Of a stretch of 12,663 bases of DNA, positions 1-7,120 are shown piece after piece; positions within the stretch are counted from its first letter, which is position 1; the number at the start of each line of letters is the position of its first letter. The DNA is taken from assembly GCA_002471865.1 (NCBI GenBank), contig DKQU01000111.1:1-12663 (forward strand). The letters run 5' to 3'. Source of the stretch: Fidelibacterota bacterium UBA7300 (lineage in GTDB: Bacteria > Fidelibacterota > Marinisomatia > Marinisomatales > UBA2128). Below the pieces are notes generated by a model, which was given only the letters and a program-made list of their open reading frames with translations, searched no databases and had not been told where the DNA came from. The position numbers and the translations under genes were made by a program.

Positions 1-94
1 GCGGGAACGCCTGGGAATCGAACCCAGCAAACGGCTCTCCGCCGTCTCAACGGTGTTGAAGACCGCGGCGGGCACCAGCCACGCAATCATCCCC
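1..94 (-). tRNA. selC: Selenocysteine tRNA (anticodon UCA), CCA end cut by window edge
   Basis: Read on the minus strand from 94 down. An 8-nt 5' acceptor strand (GGGGAUGA) pairs with GCGUUCCC at positions 10-3, giving seven pairs with two wobbles and one A-G mismatch at the base. The D arm is GCG-U-GGC, loop UGGU, GCC-CGC: six pairs with one bulged U. The anticodon arm is GCGGU, CUUCAAC, ACCGU, with UCA at 57-59. A long variable arm (AGACGGC, GGAGA, GCCGUUU) and a 5-bp T arm (CUGGG, UUCGAUU, CCCAG) follow. The 8+5 acceptor/T stack, long D stem, long variable arm and UCA anticodon are the known marks of bacterial tRNA-Sec. Discriminator G is at position 2 and the first C of CCA at position 1; the rest lies outside. 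It would be charged with serine and converted to Sec by SelA, then delivered by SelB; neither gene is in the window. Confidence 0.93.
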
Positions 95-184
95 AATATT
101 GGCGTGTGGTTAGTGGTAACTTATGAAAAGTAAATTGTGGAGTATTAATCACTGCTCACCAATAACCAGTTATCAATCACTAAA

Positions 185-1057
185 TTAGCCCCCACGCTTG
201 GTCACCATGTAGTTGAAACCCAAATTTTTCTTTAAACTTTCACCTATTTTACGAGCTTCTTCTCTGGTTTTAAAACGAACGATCTGGACTGCTTGTAATT
301 GCTTCCCACCTACATTAATTGGCCAAAACTCCACTACATGCCCGGCTTGTTCTAACCGTTGTTTCTGACGCAAAGCATTCACTTCTGAGCCGTAGGCACC
401 AACCTGAATCACGAATGGTCTTGATGGTTTAGCAACGTCGTCAGCAGCATTTTCTTTAGTTAGTGATGATGCCTGCTTCACAATAGTGTGTTTTAGCTCC
501 TCTCCCTCTTTCTCATCGTCTGATGTTTCTGGCGCTCTAATGACCAAAGGATTTCCTGATTCATAATTATAGTTGAAATCGAGAGCTGGAAATTCTTTCT
601 GATAGGTTGCGATATAGGTGGCAATACTATCCTTTTCTCCAATTGCTAGTAGTGAGTTAATCTGGAGGTCAATAGCTCGCTGAACACGATCAGATTTTGG
701 GTAAACTCTCGGAATCTTTGATAATTGTGTACTTGCTTGTGTGTAAAGTCCTCGTGCATAAAGATACTCACCTACTTTAATCATAGCATCATCTGCATAT
801 TTACTGTTAGGATGGTTTTGGATCAGTTTCTTGTAGGCCATGACTGCATCTTCCGCTTGCTCCTCTGTTTGAGCAGCCAAAAACATTACTCCTGCGTGAT
901 TCGGGAATTGTTCTAGCAGGTGATCAATTTCTAATCGGACTTCAGAGAGCTTTCCTTCTTCCAAAAGCTCAAAATATCGAGTTAAGTTTTGTGAATGAAC
1001 AAAATTGGAAAACAATAAAATAATAATCGATAAAACTGTTTTCATACAAGATACCAC
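185..1057 (-). CDS. Exported SPOR-domain protein with TPR-like repeats
   Basis: The protein has an N-terminal hydrophobic signal sequence (KTVLSIIILLFSNFVHSQ), then helical repeats resembling the TPR/YbgF/BamD type (about residues 25-160), a charged linker, and a C-terminal SPOR domain (about 212-290) beginning RPFVIQVGAYGSEVNALRQ. SPOR domains bind denuded peptidoglycan glycan strands, often at division sites, so an envelope or cell-division scaffold role is inferred. The start is uncertain. GTG at 1057 lies 12 nt after an AAGGAG that sits inside the last codons of the upstream LapB-like gene. ATG at 1045 gives a neater signal peptide but is 24 nt from that site. The gene begins 6 bases after the upstream stop, so it is probably cotranscribed with it. 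It ends 90 bases before tRNA-Sec. Confidence 0.85.
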   Translation of the reverse strand: MVSCMKTVLSIIILLFSNFVHSQNLTRYFELLEEGKLSEVRLEIDHLLEQFPNHAGVMFLAAQTEEQAEDAVMAYKKLIQNHPNSKYADDAMIKVGEYLYARGLYTQASTQLSKIPRVYPKSDRVQRAIDLQINSLLAIGEKDSIATYIATYQKEFPALDFNYNYESGNPLVIRAPETSDDEKEGEELKHTIVKQASSLTKENAADDVAKPSRPFVIQVGAYGSEVNALRQKQRLEQAGHVVEFWPINVGGKQLQAVQIVRFKTREEARKIGESLKKNLGFNYMVTKRGG

Positions 1058-1063
1058 TATAAT

Positions 1064-2086
1064 TCAGCTCTCCTTATGGTGCCTTCTGGACTGGCCATTA
1101 CTGGAAGGGATAAGCTCTACTATTTTGTCCACTTCTTCTGACAATTGATCCTGGTGAACTCTTCGTAGGGAAATTTTTAGTCGGGCCAATCGTGCACGGA
1201 TAGAACGGCGGTTTCTCGCTAAAGTATCATCAACAATCCCTAACGCCCTTTCATGTTCACCTTTCGCTTGAAGAACATCCACCAGTCCTATGAGAGCATC
1301 CATGTCATTAGGGTTCTTTACCATAATATGACGGTAAAATTCCTCTACATCACCATATCTTCCCAATTGGTATAACGCTCTCTCAAATCGTTCGAATACC
1401 TGTTTAGCTGCAGAAGGTGCCAGTTCTGCAAATTTTCTCCAATGCTCAAGTGCAGGTTCGAGATCACCAGATTTTTCATGAAGATTCCCAAGATAGAGAT
1501 ATGGATCAGCATACGTCTGATCAAAAGTAATCGCCTGCTTGTAATCTTCTTTTGCTCCTTTAAGATCACCTTCAGACTCTTTGGATCTGCCAATCATCAT
1601 TCGATATCTTGCATGACGTCGAGCATCCATATTGCCGGAAGATTTTTCAATTGAACTAAGTAAATCATCAGCATTTTTCCAGTCGTTTTCTTCTTCTGCG
1701 AGGCGAACTAAAAAATCTGCTGCCCAATTATTGTGTCTATCATATTCCAAAATTTTCTTTGTGCTTTCCCTAGCCAAACGAGTCTTTCCTAAATCTAGAT
1801 AGTCCTTTGCCAGGCTGGTTTGAATTAAAATCTTTTGTTCTTTAGTGAGCCGTTGACGAATAGTGAGCGACCTATGTATCTTAATGGCCTGGTCAATTAT
1901 ATTTCTCTTCCTAAGGATATCAGCTAATAGGACATAAGCATTTACATTACTGCTGTCTAACTGTATAACTTCACGTAATTTTGTTATGGCTAAATCAGTT
2001 TTCCCATCCACAAGATGTTCAAGTGCCTCTATATATAGTGTAGTACTGTCTTTACGTTTACCAAAAATATTCGAAAGAAATCTCAA
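1064..2086 (-). CDS. LapB/YciM-like tetratricopeptide protein, lacking the rubredoxin tail
   Basis: The 340-residue protein is made almost entirely of TPR-type helical hairpins. Its N-terminal 130 residues read like LapB (YciM), with the pattern LREVIQLDSSNVNAYVLLADILRKRNIIDQAIKIHR followed by RLTKEQ and a DYLDLGKTRLA repeat; it is shown here only as a pattern comparison. In E. coli, LapB controls LpxC turnover through FtsH and carries an N-terminal membrane helix and a C-terminal rubredoxin-like zinc domain. Here there is no clear membrane helix and no cysteine pair; the end is basic (SRRHHKES). The start is TTG at 2086, sharing four bases (TTGA) with the stop of the LapA-like gene, with GAGG 10 nt upstream. 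The adjacent LapA-like gene supports the LapB assignment. Whether it still controls lipopolysaccharide synthesis is unknown. Confidence 0.8.
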   Translation of the reverse strand: MRFLSNIFGKRKDSTTLYIEALEHLVDGKTDLAITKLREVIQLDSSNVNAYVLLADILRKRNIIDQAIKIHRSLTIRQRLTKEQKILIQTSLAKDYLDLGKTRLARESTKKILEYDRHNNWAADFLVRLAEEENDWKNADDLLSSIEKSSGNMDARRHARYRMMIGRSKESEGDLKGAKEDYKQAITFDQTYADPYLYLGNLHEKSGDLEPALEHWRKFAELAPSAAKQVFERFERALYQLGRYGDVEEFYRHIMVKNPNDMDALIGLVDVLQAKGEHERALGIVDDTLARNRRSIRARLARLKISLRRVHQDQLSEEVDKIVELIPSSNGQSRRHHKES

Positions 2087-2412
2087 TTTAAATTTTCCTC
2101 TTCTTCCTCAGTAACTTCTAAAAGACCTTCGTCAACTGCAATGTTTCGGAGAGAATTCAACTCACCGGTTAATCGACGGTTTTCAGCCTTCCCTTGTCGA
2201 GCTTCATTTTTCGCAGTTAAAATAGAAGCCGCTGCAATTCCAAAACCAACAATTATACCAATCGCAAGTGTTATAACTAACACAACTGGGATATCAACGT
2301 TATTGAATTTCATAAACATCAGATCAACAGATATCTCACCTTTATTTTGGATTAATATGAGTACTAATCCTAAAATTACAAGAAGTCCAATAAAAACCTT
2401 AAGCAATCGCAT
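2083..2412 (-). CDS. LapA-like (DUF1049) two-helix membrane protein
   Basis: A 109-residue protein with two hydrophobic segments. The first runs from about residue 3 to 22 and ends in the LapA-type motif LILIQNKGEISVDLMF. The second (about 43-66) is followed by a charged helical tail with a likely coiled coil and an acidic end (TEEEEENLN). This layout matches LapA/YciS, which in proteobacteria partners with LapB at the inner membrane. The ATG at 2412 is preferred over the in-frame ATG at 2418 because GGGAG at 2420-2424 is 7 nt from the former and only one base from the latter. The gene start lies inside the 3' end of miaB (overlap about 14 bases) and its end overlaps the lapB-like start, so translation is probably coupled. 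Confidence 0.85.
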   Translation of the reverse strand: MRLLKVFIGLLVILGLVLILIQNKGEISVDLMFMKFNNVDIPVVLVITLAIGIIVGFGIAAASILTAKNEARQGKAENRRLTGELNSLRNIAVDEGLLEVTEEEEENLN

Positions 2413-3730
2413 CAGCATTCTCCCGATTTTTCACTCGTTCACCAAAGAGAGTAATTCCTTTGGTTTTATTGATGGTCACCTCAACAATTTCTCCAATATT
2501 AGCATCATCTTTTGAAAAAACAACCCACTTATTGTTGTCCGTCCTGCCTGCCCACTTTTCTGAAGACTTCTTACTCTCCTTCTCCACTAGCACATCAACA
2601 GTCTTCCCCACTTCCAGAGAATTCCGGAAAAGAGTGTGACGCTTTTGTGTAGCAAGCAATTTATTTAATCGAGCCTGTTTTTCCTCTTCAGGGACGACAG
2701 CTTCATATCCGTAAGCCTTCGTTCCGGGACGGGGTGAATATTTGAATGTGAAAGCCGAATCGAATTTTACCTCCTCCATTACCGCAAGAGTCTCTTCAAA
2801 ATCCGTTTGAGTCTCTCCCGGAAAACCTACAATAATGTCAGTCGTCAAGCCACAGCCAGGTAAAATATTACGAATACGACCTACAAGTGCAAGAAATTCA
2901 TCTCGGGAATATGTACGATTCATCCGTTTCAATATTCTGTCAGAACCTGCCTGAAGGGGGAGATGAATGGATTTACATAGATTGGCGTGATCACGCATGA
3001 CAAGAAGCATTTGATCGTCCACATCCTGGGGATGAGGTGAGATAAATCTCACTCGCTTTACTCCCGGTACGGCTGCTACATCATCCAATAAATCGGGAAA
3101 TCTTATAGTATTGTGTGTATAGGAATTCACATTCTGACCCAAAAGTGTCACTTCAGGAAACCCTTTTTCAACTGCTCGCTTCACTTCCTCTATCACACTT
3201 GCTATCGAACGACTTCGTTCTCTTCCACGGGTAAAAGGAACAATACAAAATGTGCAGAATTTATCGCACCCTCTCATAATAGATACCCATGCGTTAACAC
3301 CATTTGATCTTGATGGAAAAAGTTTATCGTAAACTTCAAACTTTGAAAGTTTGGTGTCAACTATTGATTGACTGCTTTGTTTATGCCTGTTGAGAATTTC
3401 CGGTAGACGACGGTAAGAATCCGGGCCAAGAACAAAATCAACATAAGGTTTATTTTCCAAAATATCTTCCTTAACATGCTGAGCCATACACCCCATCAGT
3501 CCCAACAAGAGATCAGGATTTTTCTTCTTTAAATTCTTTAGGATACCTAATCTGGAATGAACCTTATCTTCCGCATGTTCCCTAATTGCGCAGGTGTTAA
3601 TTAGAATGGCATGAGCATCGTCTAATTGTTTGGCACGAGAATAGCCTTCCCGTTCCATAATACCGGCGATCACTTCTGAATCTGCCACATTCATTTGGCA
3701 TCCGTAAGTCTCTATAAAATACTGCTTCAT
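2399..3730 (-). CDS. miaB: tRNA-2-methylthio-N6-dimethylallyladenosine synthase MiaB
   Basis: A radical SAM methylthiotransferase that adds a methylthio group to N6-isopentenyladenosine at position 37 of tRNAs reading UNN codons. The 443-residue product is of normal family length. The N-terminal MTTase domain starts YFIETYGCQMN and has the cluster cysteines C11, C47 and C81. The radical SAM cluster motif is RGCDKFCTFC with C155, C159 and C162. A TRAM domain fills the last 70 or so residues. The frame is open for another 65 codons upstream, but that extension overlaps the M23 gene and carries no family signal. ATG at 3730 places the family-typical start directly before YFIETYGCQMN. The ribosome site is weak: GGGAG is 13 nt upstream. 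MiaB starts 88 bases after the M23 stop and overlaps the LapA-like gene. Confidence 0.96.
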   Translation of the reverse strand: MKQYFIETYGCQMNVADSEVIAGIMEREGYSRAKQLDDAHAILINTCAIREHAEDKVHSRLGILKNLKKKNPDLLLGLMGCMAQHVKEDILENKPYVDFVLGPDSYRRLPEILNRHKQSSQSIVDTKLSKFEVYDKLFPSRSNGVNAWVSIMRGCDKFCTFCIVPFTRGRERSRSIASVIEEVKRAVEKGFPEVTLLGQNVNSYTHNTIRFPDLLDDVAAVPGVKRVRFISPHPQDVDDQMLLVMRDHANLCKSIHLPLQAGSDRILKRMNRTYSRDEFLALVGRIRNILPGCGLTTDIIVGFPGETQTDFEETLAVMEEVKFDSAFTFKYSPRPGTKAYGYEAVVPEEEKQARLNKLLATQKRHTLFRNSLEVGKTVDVLVEKESKKSSEKWAGRTDNNKWVVFSKDDANIGEIVEVTINKTKGITLFGERVKNRENADAIA

Positions 3731-3818
3731 AAAGAGGAAGTTACTCCCACCTTCGAGAACTGTCAAGCTGGTAATGTGAGTATTTAGTTTAGGTGAATGG
3801 GTAACAAAAAATGAAAAT

Positions 3819-4766
3819 CTACTTGATGGGCCCCGTAAAAAAGTAGTTTTGAGGATCCTGAGGCGTGCCGTAGTGGTGGACTTCATAGTGCAAATGTGGT
3901 CCGGTAGCACGACCGGTTGAACCAACTTCTCCTATAGTATCTCCCCTCATAACCTTTTTTCCGGATTTTACATAAATCTTGTTCATGTGGGCGTAGAGAG
4001 ATTGATAACCGTGACCATGGTTAATTTTGATAGTTTTACCGTAACTGCCATTATATGACGCGAATACAACTTTACCATCGGCAGATGCATAAATCGGTAC
4101 GCCACGGTTTGCTGATACATCCAATCCATGATGAAAAACTCTTTCATTTGTGAAAGGATCTGAGCGGTAGCCGTATCCTGTGTTGAGATACCCACCTTCT
4201 ATTGGACGAATTGATGGAATTGATGAAATCTTTTCTGTGTTTTCACGAACAGCATCATAAATCGTGGCAAAGCTTTTGCGTTCAAAGCGAATCTTTCTAG
4301 CCAAATCATCCAGATCTATCTCTAATATAGAAAGTTTTGATTCCAGATTAGGAAGTAGATCATCTAATGAACTCGAACCGTCAACAGTCCTTCCGCCTAC
4401 ACCTAACTTCCTCACATCAATGTCCACTTCGGGAAGATTTGCATAGGTCCGAAGCGCCTTATCCTTCTCTTCAATATCTAGAATATCATCAGTTATCTTA
4501 TCAAGCCTGTTTTCCAATTTAGAAACTGAAGTAGTTAACGACTGATTTTTTATTCGATATTCCTCTAATCTTGACTTATATAAAACATCTGTAAGAAAAT
4601 CAGCACTGAAAAAAAGAAGTGCTGAACAAAGTACAATTACCAAAACAGAAATAGTTGCAAAAGAGTTACGAGTGAGAGACCATTGATGCACGTCCCCGTC
4701 GCTGTCACTCATCACGACAAAGCGAACCGCTTGGGATTGTTTGTTCTTTCGAAATGGCAGTTTCAT
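3819..4766 (-). CDS. Membrane-anchored M23 (LytM-type) peptidoglycan peptidase
   Basis: The 315-residue protein has a short basic cytoplasmic end, one transmembrane helix at about 36-57, a long coiled coil (about 63-180) and a C-terminal M23 domain (about 190-310). The zinc site looks intact: H212 and D216 in HHGLD, and H293 in PHLHYEV, with catalytic-type histidines H260 (LYAHM) and H291. It is therefore expected to be an active glycyl- or cross-link endopeptidase rather than an EnvC/NlpD-like degenerate activator. The topology (inner-membrane anchor plus periplasmic coiled coil) resembles MepM/YebA and other division-associated M23 proteins. No clear ribosome site precedes the ATG. It follows the sigma-factor gene after a 65-base gap and precedes miaB. 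The exact bond cleaved cannot be told from sequence. Confidence 0.93.
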   Translation of the reverse strand: MKLPFRKNKQSQAVRFVVMSDSDGDVHQWSLTRNSFATISVLVIVLCSALLFFSADFLTDVLYKSRLEEYRIKNQSLTTSVSKLENRLDKITDDILDIEEKDKALRTYANLPEVDIDVRKLGVGGRTVDGSSSLDDLLPNLESKLSILEIDLDDLARKIRFERKSFATIYDAVRENTEKISSIPSIRPIEGGYLNTGYGYRSDPFTNERVFHHGLDVSANRGVPIYASADGKVVFASYNGSYGKTIKINHGHGYQSLYAHMNKIYVKSGKKVMRGDTIGEVGSTGRATGPHLHYEVHHYGTPQDPQNYFFTGPIK

Positions 4767-4831
4767 ATTAATATCTTATGATTAGATTTCGGGGAAATTA
4801 AAGAGTTTAGATAATAATATCCAATAGTAAA

Positions 4832-5677
4832 TCATCCGAGATAGGTCCTAAGCAGATGAGCCCGTGTGTTGTGTCTAAGCCGGTGGATTGCCCGCTCTTT
4901 AAGCTGTCTGACCCGCTCTCTGGTTAGGCTCATTGATTCTCCAATTTCCTCTAAAGTCCAAGGTCGGTCAAGACCGAGACCATAGTAATATCGGATAATA
5001 TGTGCTTCCCGTTCTGGGATAGTTTCCAAGACTCTTTCAATCTCAGACTGCAGTGAGAATGCCATAATCTGTGCTTCGGGACGATTATCATCTGAAGTTA
5101 TTAGATCTCTCAAGGCAGTCCTATCATCCTCACTTACAGGTTGATCAGTTGATACAGTTTGTACTCCATGGCGAAAGAGATTCTCTGCCTCCTCTTCGGT
5201 AATTTCCATTACTTCAGCTAATTCTTGCAACGTAGGTTCACGCTCGAATGTTTGTTCGAGTTCATCGGACTGTTTTTTCATTTTGGAAATAGTGCCGGCT
5301 ACATTTGACGGTAATCGAATCATGCGGCCTTTTTCCGAAATAAATTGCAAAATAGATTGACGAACCCACCAGACTGCATAAGAAATAAATTTAAAACCCC
5401 GGGTTTCGTCAAATCGATGAGCCGCCTTAATAAGACCAATGTTCCCTTCGTTGATGAGGTCCTCCAAAGCTATCTTCGGAACACGATATTTGTTAGCAAC
5501 CGTGATCACAAACTTCAGATTGGCATTGATAAGCTGATTGAGAGCGTCTTGATCACCTTCCCGAACTTTCTTAGTCAACTCCACCTCTTTTTCGGGAGAG
5601 AGGGGTTCGGTTTTGTCGATTTCGGAAAAGTAAAGCTCTAGCGCTTTGCTCAGACTATCACTTGAATGTGGCGACAA
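4832..5677 (-). CDS. rpoD: RNA polymerase sigma factor, RpoD/SigA type without region 1.1
   Basis: The 281-residue protein carries sigma-70 regions 1.2 (ALELYFSEIDKTEPLSPEKE), 2 (DLINEGNIGLIKAAHRFD and FKFISYAVWWVRQSI, which contain the core-binding and -10 recognition helices), 3 (about 125-200) and 4.2 (TLEEIGESMSLTRERVRQLK, the -35 reading helix-turn-helix). It starts almost at region 1.2, so region 1.1 is absent, as in the short primary sigma factors of Bacteroidetes and relatives. Its close match to the RpoD consensus suggests the housekeeping sigma factor, but a group 2 paralogue cannot be excluded without the genome. The start is TTG at 5677; a stop lies in frame five codons above it and no strong ribosome site is present. 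It lies 30 bases after the coiled-coil gene and probably shares its promoter at 6146-6174. Confidence 0.93.
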   Translation of the reverse strand: MSPHSSDSLSKALELYFSEIDKTEPLSPEKEVELTKKVREGDQDALNQLINANLKFVITVANKYRVPKIALEDLINEGNIGLIKAAHRFDETRGFKFISYAVWWVRQSILQFISEKGRMIRLPSNVAGTISKMKKQSDELEQTFEREPTLQELAEVMEITEEEAENLFRHGVQTVSTDQPVSEDDRTALRDLITSDDNRPEAQIMAFSLQSEIERVLETIPEREAHIIRYYYGLGLDRPWTLEEIGESMSLTRERVRQLKERAIHRLRHNTRAHLLRTYLG

Positions 5678-5707
5678 ATCAGTTTCTCGGGGTCAGTTTA
5701 TTAATTA

Positions 5708-6121
5708 CTACGCGGATTCTTCAGAGGTTTGGGTATGAGAATGGACAGACTCACCTATTTCAGGCTTGATTGATCTGGCGGTTTCCTCAAACTTTTGTCT
5801 AATTTTTTCAATCTCTCTCTCTTTTTCGGAAATCTTTATTTTTAATAATTTCGCTTTCTCAACTGTGGAGTAGTATTTCTCATTCCCAGTAAAGTTACTG
5901 ATGTTTTCGTCATCAGTCGCACTAAAGACATATTCTCCCAATGATTGGAGAGTTTTATCCAATTCTCTTTGAAGCTGATGCATCTGCAGTTTGACCCTGC
6001 CGATTTTTGTCATCTCTTCGGTCTTACTCGCGGCTACCTTACCCAACTCCTCAGCTTTCACAGCTGCGGCACTCCCCCACACCTTCAAGTTCTTTTTTAA
6101 ATCATCCCAGATATTTGACAT
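5708..6121 (-). CDS. Small cytosolic coiled-coil protein of unknown function
   Basis: I do not recognise a named family. The 137-residue product has no signal peptide or membrane helix. It begins MSNIWDDLKKNLKVWGSAA, continues as an alanine- and lysine-rich amphipathic helix, and has two heptad-rich stretches (about 40-65 and 88-117) separated by a short acidic loop (SATDDENISNF). The end is acidic and polar (SHTQTSEESA). The start is secure: ATG at 6121 with GGAG about 6 nt upstream. It directly precedes the sigma-factor gene by 30 bases and a good sigma-70-like promoter lies just upstream, so the two are probably one transcript. A helper or regulator of transcription, or a membrane-peripheral helix protein, are possibilities only. 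Confidence 0.8.
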   Translation of the reverse strand: MSNIWDDLKKNLKVWGSAAAVKAEELGKVAASKTEEMTKIGRVKLQMHQLQRELDKTLQSLGEYVFSATDDENISNFTGNEKYYSTVEKAKLLKIKISEKEREIEKIRQKFEETARSIKPEIGESVHSHTQTSEESA

Positions 6122-6145
6122 TTTTTCTCCTTAAATAGTGTTCGC

Positions 6146-6174
6146 AATTTATCTTTCAAGTTGTGCAGTGTCAA
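6146..6174 (-). promoter_or_regulatory. Sigma-70-type promoter for the coiled-coil/sigma-factor genes
   Basis: On the minus strand a perfect -35 hexamer TTGACA (6174-6169) is followed after exactly 17 bases by TAAATT (6151-6146), four of six matches to TATAAT including the first two and last bases. The hexamers lie between the stop of the small membrane protein and the ATG at 6121. They would give a short leader of about 18 bases including the GGAG ribosome site. The region 4.2 sequence of the downstream sigma factor is of the type that reads TTGACA, so autoregulation by the housekeeping sigma factor is plausible. No operator is evident. Confidence 0.5.
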
Positions 6175-6185
6175 GGTTGTTTCGC

Positions 6186-6347
6186 TCAATTTTTCAATAA
6201 CCAATTGGCAGCATAAAAAAGGGCTGATCCTATAGCTAAAGCCTCTATCTCCAAAATCAGATCTCGATTTTGAATTCCAAAATAAAGCCCTGACAGCACC
6301 ATGAGCATAGCCATCACCTGAAGCGATCTGCAAAGTATGTAACGCAC
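6186..6347 (-). CDS. 53-residue two-helix membrane protein
   Basis: This short gene starts with GTG at 6347 and stops with TGA at 6188-6186. The product has two hydrophobic helices: residues about 11-24 (VMAMLMVLSGLYFG) and 36-51 (ALAIGSALFYAANWLL), joined by the polar turn IQNRDLILEIE. The strong membrane pattern, the glycine after each helix start and the small hairpin layout resemble small hypothetical membrane proteins found in many Gram-negative lineages; I know of no assigned function. A longer ORF in another frame covers the same bases but has no such pattern. The ribosome site is weak (AAGG 11 nt from GTG). An in-frame ATG at 6314 would give a shorter form. It lies upstream of the sigma-factor promoter and may be transcribed separately. 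Confidence 0.68.
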   Translation of the reverse strand: MRYILCRSLQVMAMLMVLSGLYFGIQNRDLILEIEALAIGSALFYAANWLLKN

Positions 6348-6453
6348 GATAAAACTGCCCTTTTGTGTTAAAGTTCCTTAAACAATTAGATTATCTATAA
6401 CACGTTCATTAAAGGTAACCGGTAATTTACATTTGAGTATTGAACCTTGTGAG

Positions 6454-6489
6454 AAAAAAAGAGGCGCCTGATAACAGACACCTCTTTTT
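6454..6489 (-). terminator. Rho-independent terminator, also usable in the other direction
   Basis: Minus-strand reading gives a 10-bp stem GAGGTGTCTG / CAGGCGCCTC (two G-U pairs) with loop TTAT, followed by seven T residues (6460-6454). It lies 24 bases after the stop of the exported 151-residue protein and should end that transcript. On the plus strand the same stem is followed by five T residues, so it could also work in the other direction, but no plus-strand gene is present. Confidence 0.85.
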
Positions 6490-6512
6490 GCAACATTAAA
6501 ACCTGATATACT

Positions 6513-6968
6513 CTACTTTCTCAACGCGGTGTTCTCGTAATAGATTTCATCAGAGTGGACAGGATCAAAATAGCTTGTATACTCATCAGACCATCTTTCA
6601 CGCTGGTTTTCACGTGGCCAATGTTCATTTGTCAGTTTTTCACTCACCTCGGAAGCCTCCTGAATATGACCCCATTCTGCATATTCATAAATAACAATAA
6701 AGTCAGAACTGTTGCTGCCCCACACATGACGTAAAATACGGCTACCGACAATTAAATCATTCTTCAACGTCACATTCTCGTGGTACTCTGTAACCATCTC
6801 TTTGAACCTATCCCAACTACCACCTTCTGGCATTTTTATATGGTATGTTACTACGGCAACAAAACTCATTTGGCTGTCATCAGTTGCCTCATCTTGTTCA
6901 TCTTGTGCAAAAAGCGCACCACTTGCTACAAGACAAAACAGTACAATTAAAGATGCAGTTTTATTCAT
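6513..6968 (-). CDS. Exported small protein, possible dimeric alpha-beta barrel fold
   Basis: A 151-residue protein with a clear Sec signal peptide (NKTASLIVLFCLVASGALFAQ, cleavage near residue 22), an acidic linker and then a compact domain. The pattern MSFVAVVTYHIKMPEGGSWDRF, a helix, the strand SRILRHVWG, the strand FIVIYEYAEWG and a second helix suggest a ferredoxin-like alpha-beta fold as in NIPSNAP/ABM-type proteins, which are usually dimers. This is a fold guess from pattern, not a match. Tyr and Trp are frequent in the second half. ATG at 6968 is chosen over an in-frame ATG eight codons upstream because GGAGG (6978-6974) stands 5 bases before it and the signal peptide then starts at residue 1. 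It has its own -10 element and terminator, so it is likely a single-gene transcript. Confidence 0.82.
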   Translation of the reverse strand: MNKTASLIVLFCLVASGALFAQDEQDEATDDSQMSFVAVVTYHIKMPEGGSWDRFKEMVTEYHENVTLKNDLIVGSRILRHVWGSNSSDFIVIYEYAEWGHIQEASEVSEKLTNEHWPRENQRERWSDEYTSYFDPVHSDEIYYENTALRK

Positions 6969-7007
6969 GATTCCCTCCTCTAAAATCCGCATTCTACAAA
7001 CCTAAAC

Positions 7008-7013
7008 ATTATA
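7008..7013 (-). promoter_or_regulatory. -10 element (TATAAT) for the exported 151-residue protein
   Basis: A perfect TATAAT stands on the minus strand about 40 bases before the ATG at 6968, which leaves room for a leader of about 33 bases carrying the GGAGG ribosome site. No convincing -35 hexamer is seen at 16-18 bases spacing, so only the -10 part is supported. Confidence 0.38.
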
Positions 7014-7120
7014 AGCCTATAGAACCGAATAATATGTATGATTTGATTGAGATACTGTGTTAGTTAAAAGAAATATAGATATGTTCAATCATGAAAATAA
7101 ATGTTTTTTTCTTAAAAGTA

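Noticed and set aside
146..181. Repeated AATCACT and a small palindrome (ATAAC/GTTAT) between tRNA-Sec and the SPOR gene
   Set aside because: Stem of five pairs with a two-base loop and no T-run; repeats are short and AT-rich, within chance expectation.
3731..3925. A 65-residue N-terminal extension of MiaB
   Set aside because: It overlaps the M23 coding region in another frame and has no family signal; MiaB proteins begin close to the YGCQMN motif.
6097..6333. A 78-codon frame overlapping the start of the coiled-coil gene
   Set aside because: It overlaps the coiled-coil gene start and has no domain or hydrophobic pattern; the other frame in the same stretch encodes a clear two-helix membrane protein.
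7083..7115. A-rich and T-rich run after the exported-protein promoter region, possible terminator of an upstream transcript
   Set aside because: No stem can be formed next to the run, and it lies between the M6 stop and a promoter without a hairpin.
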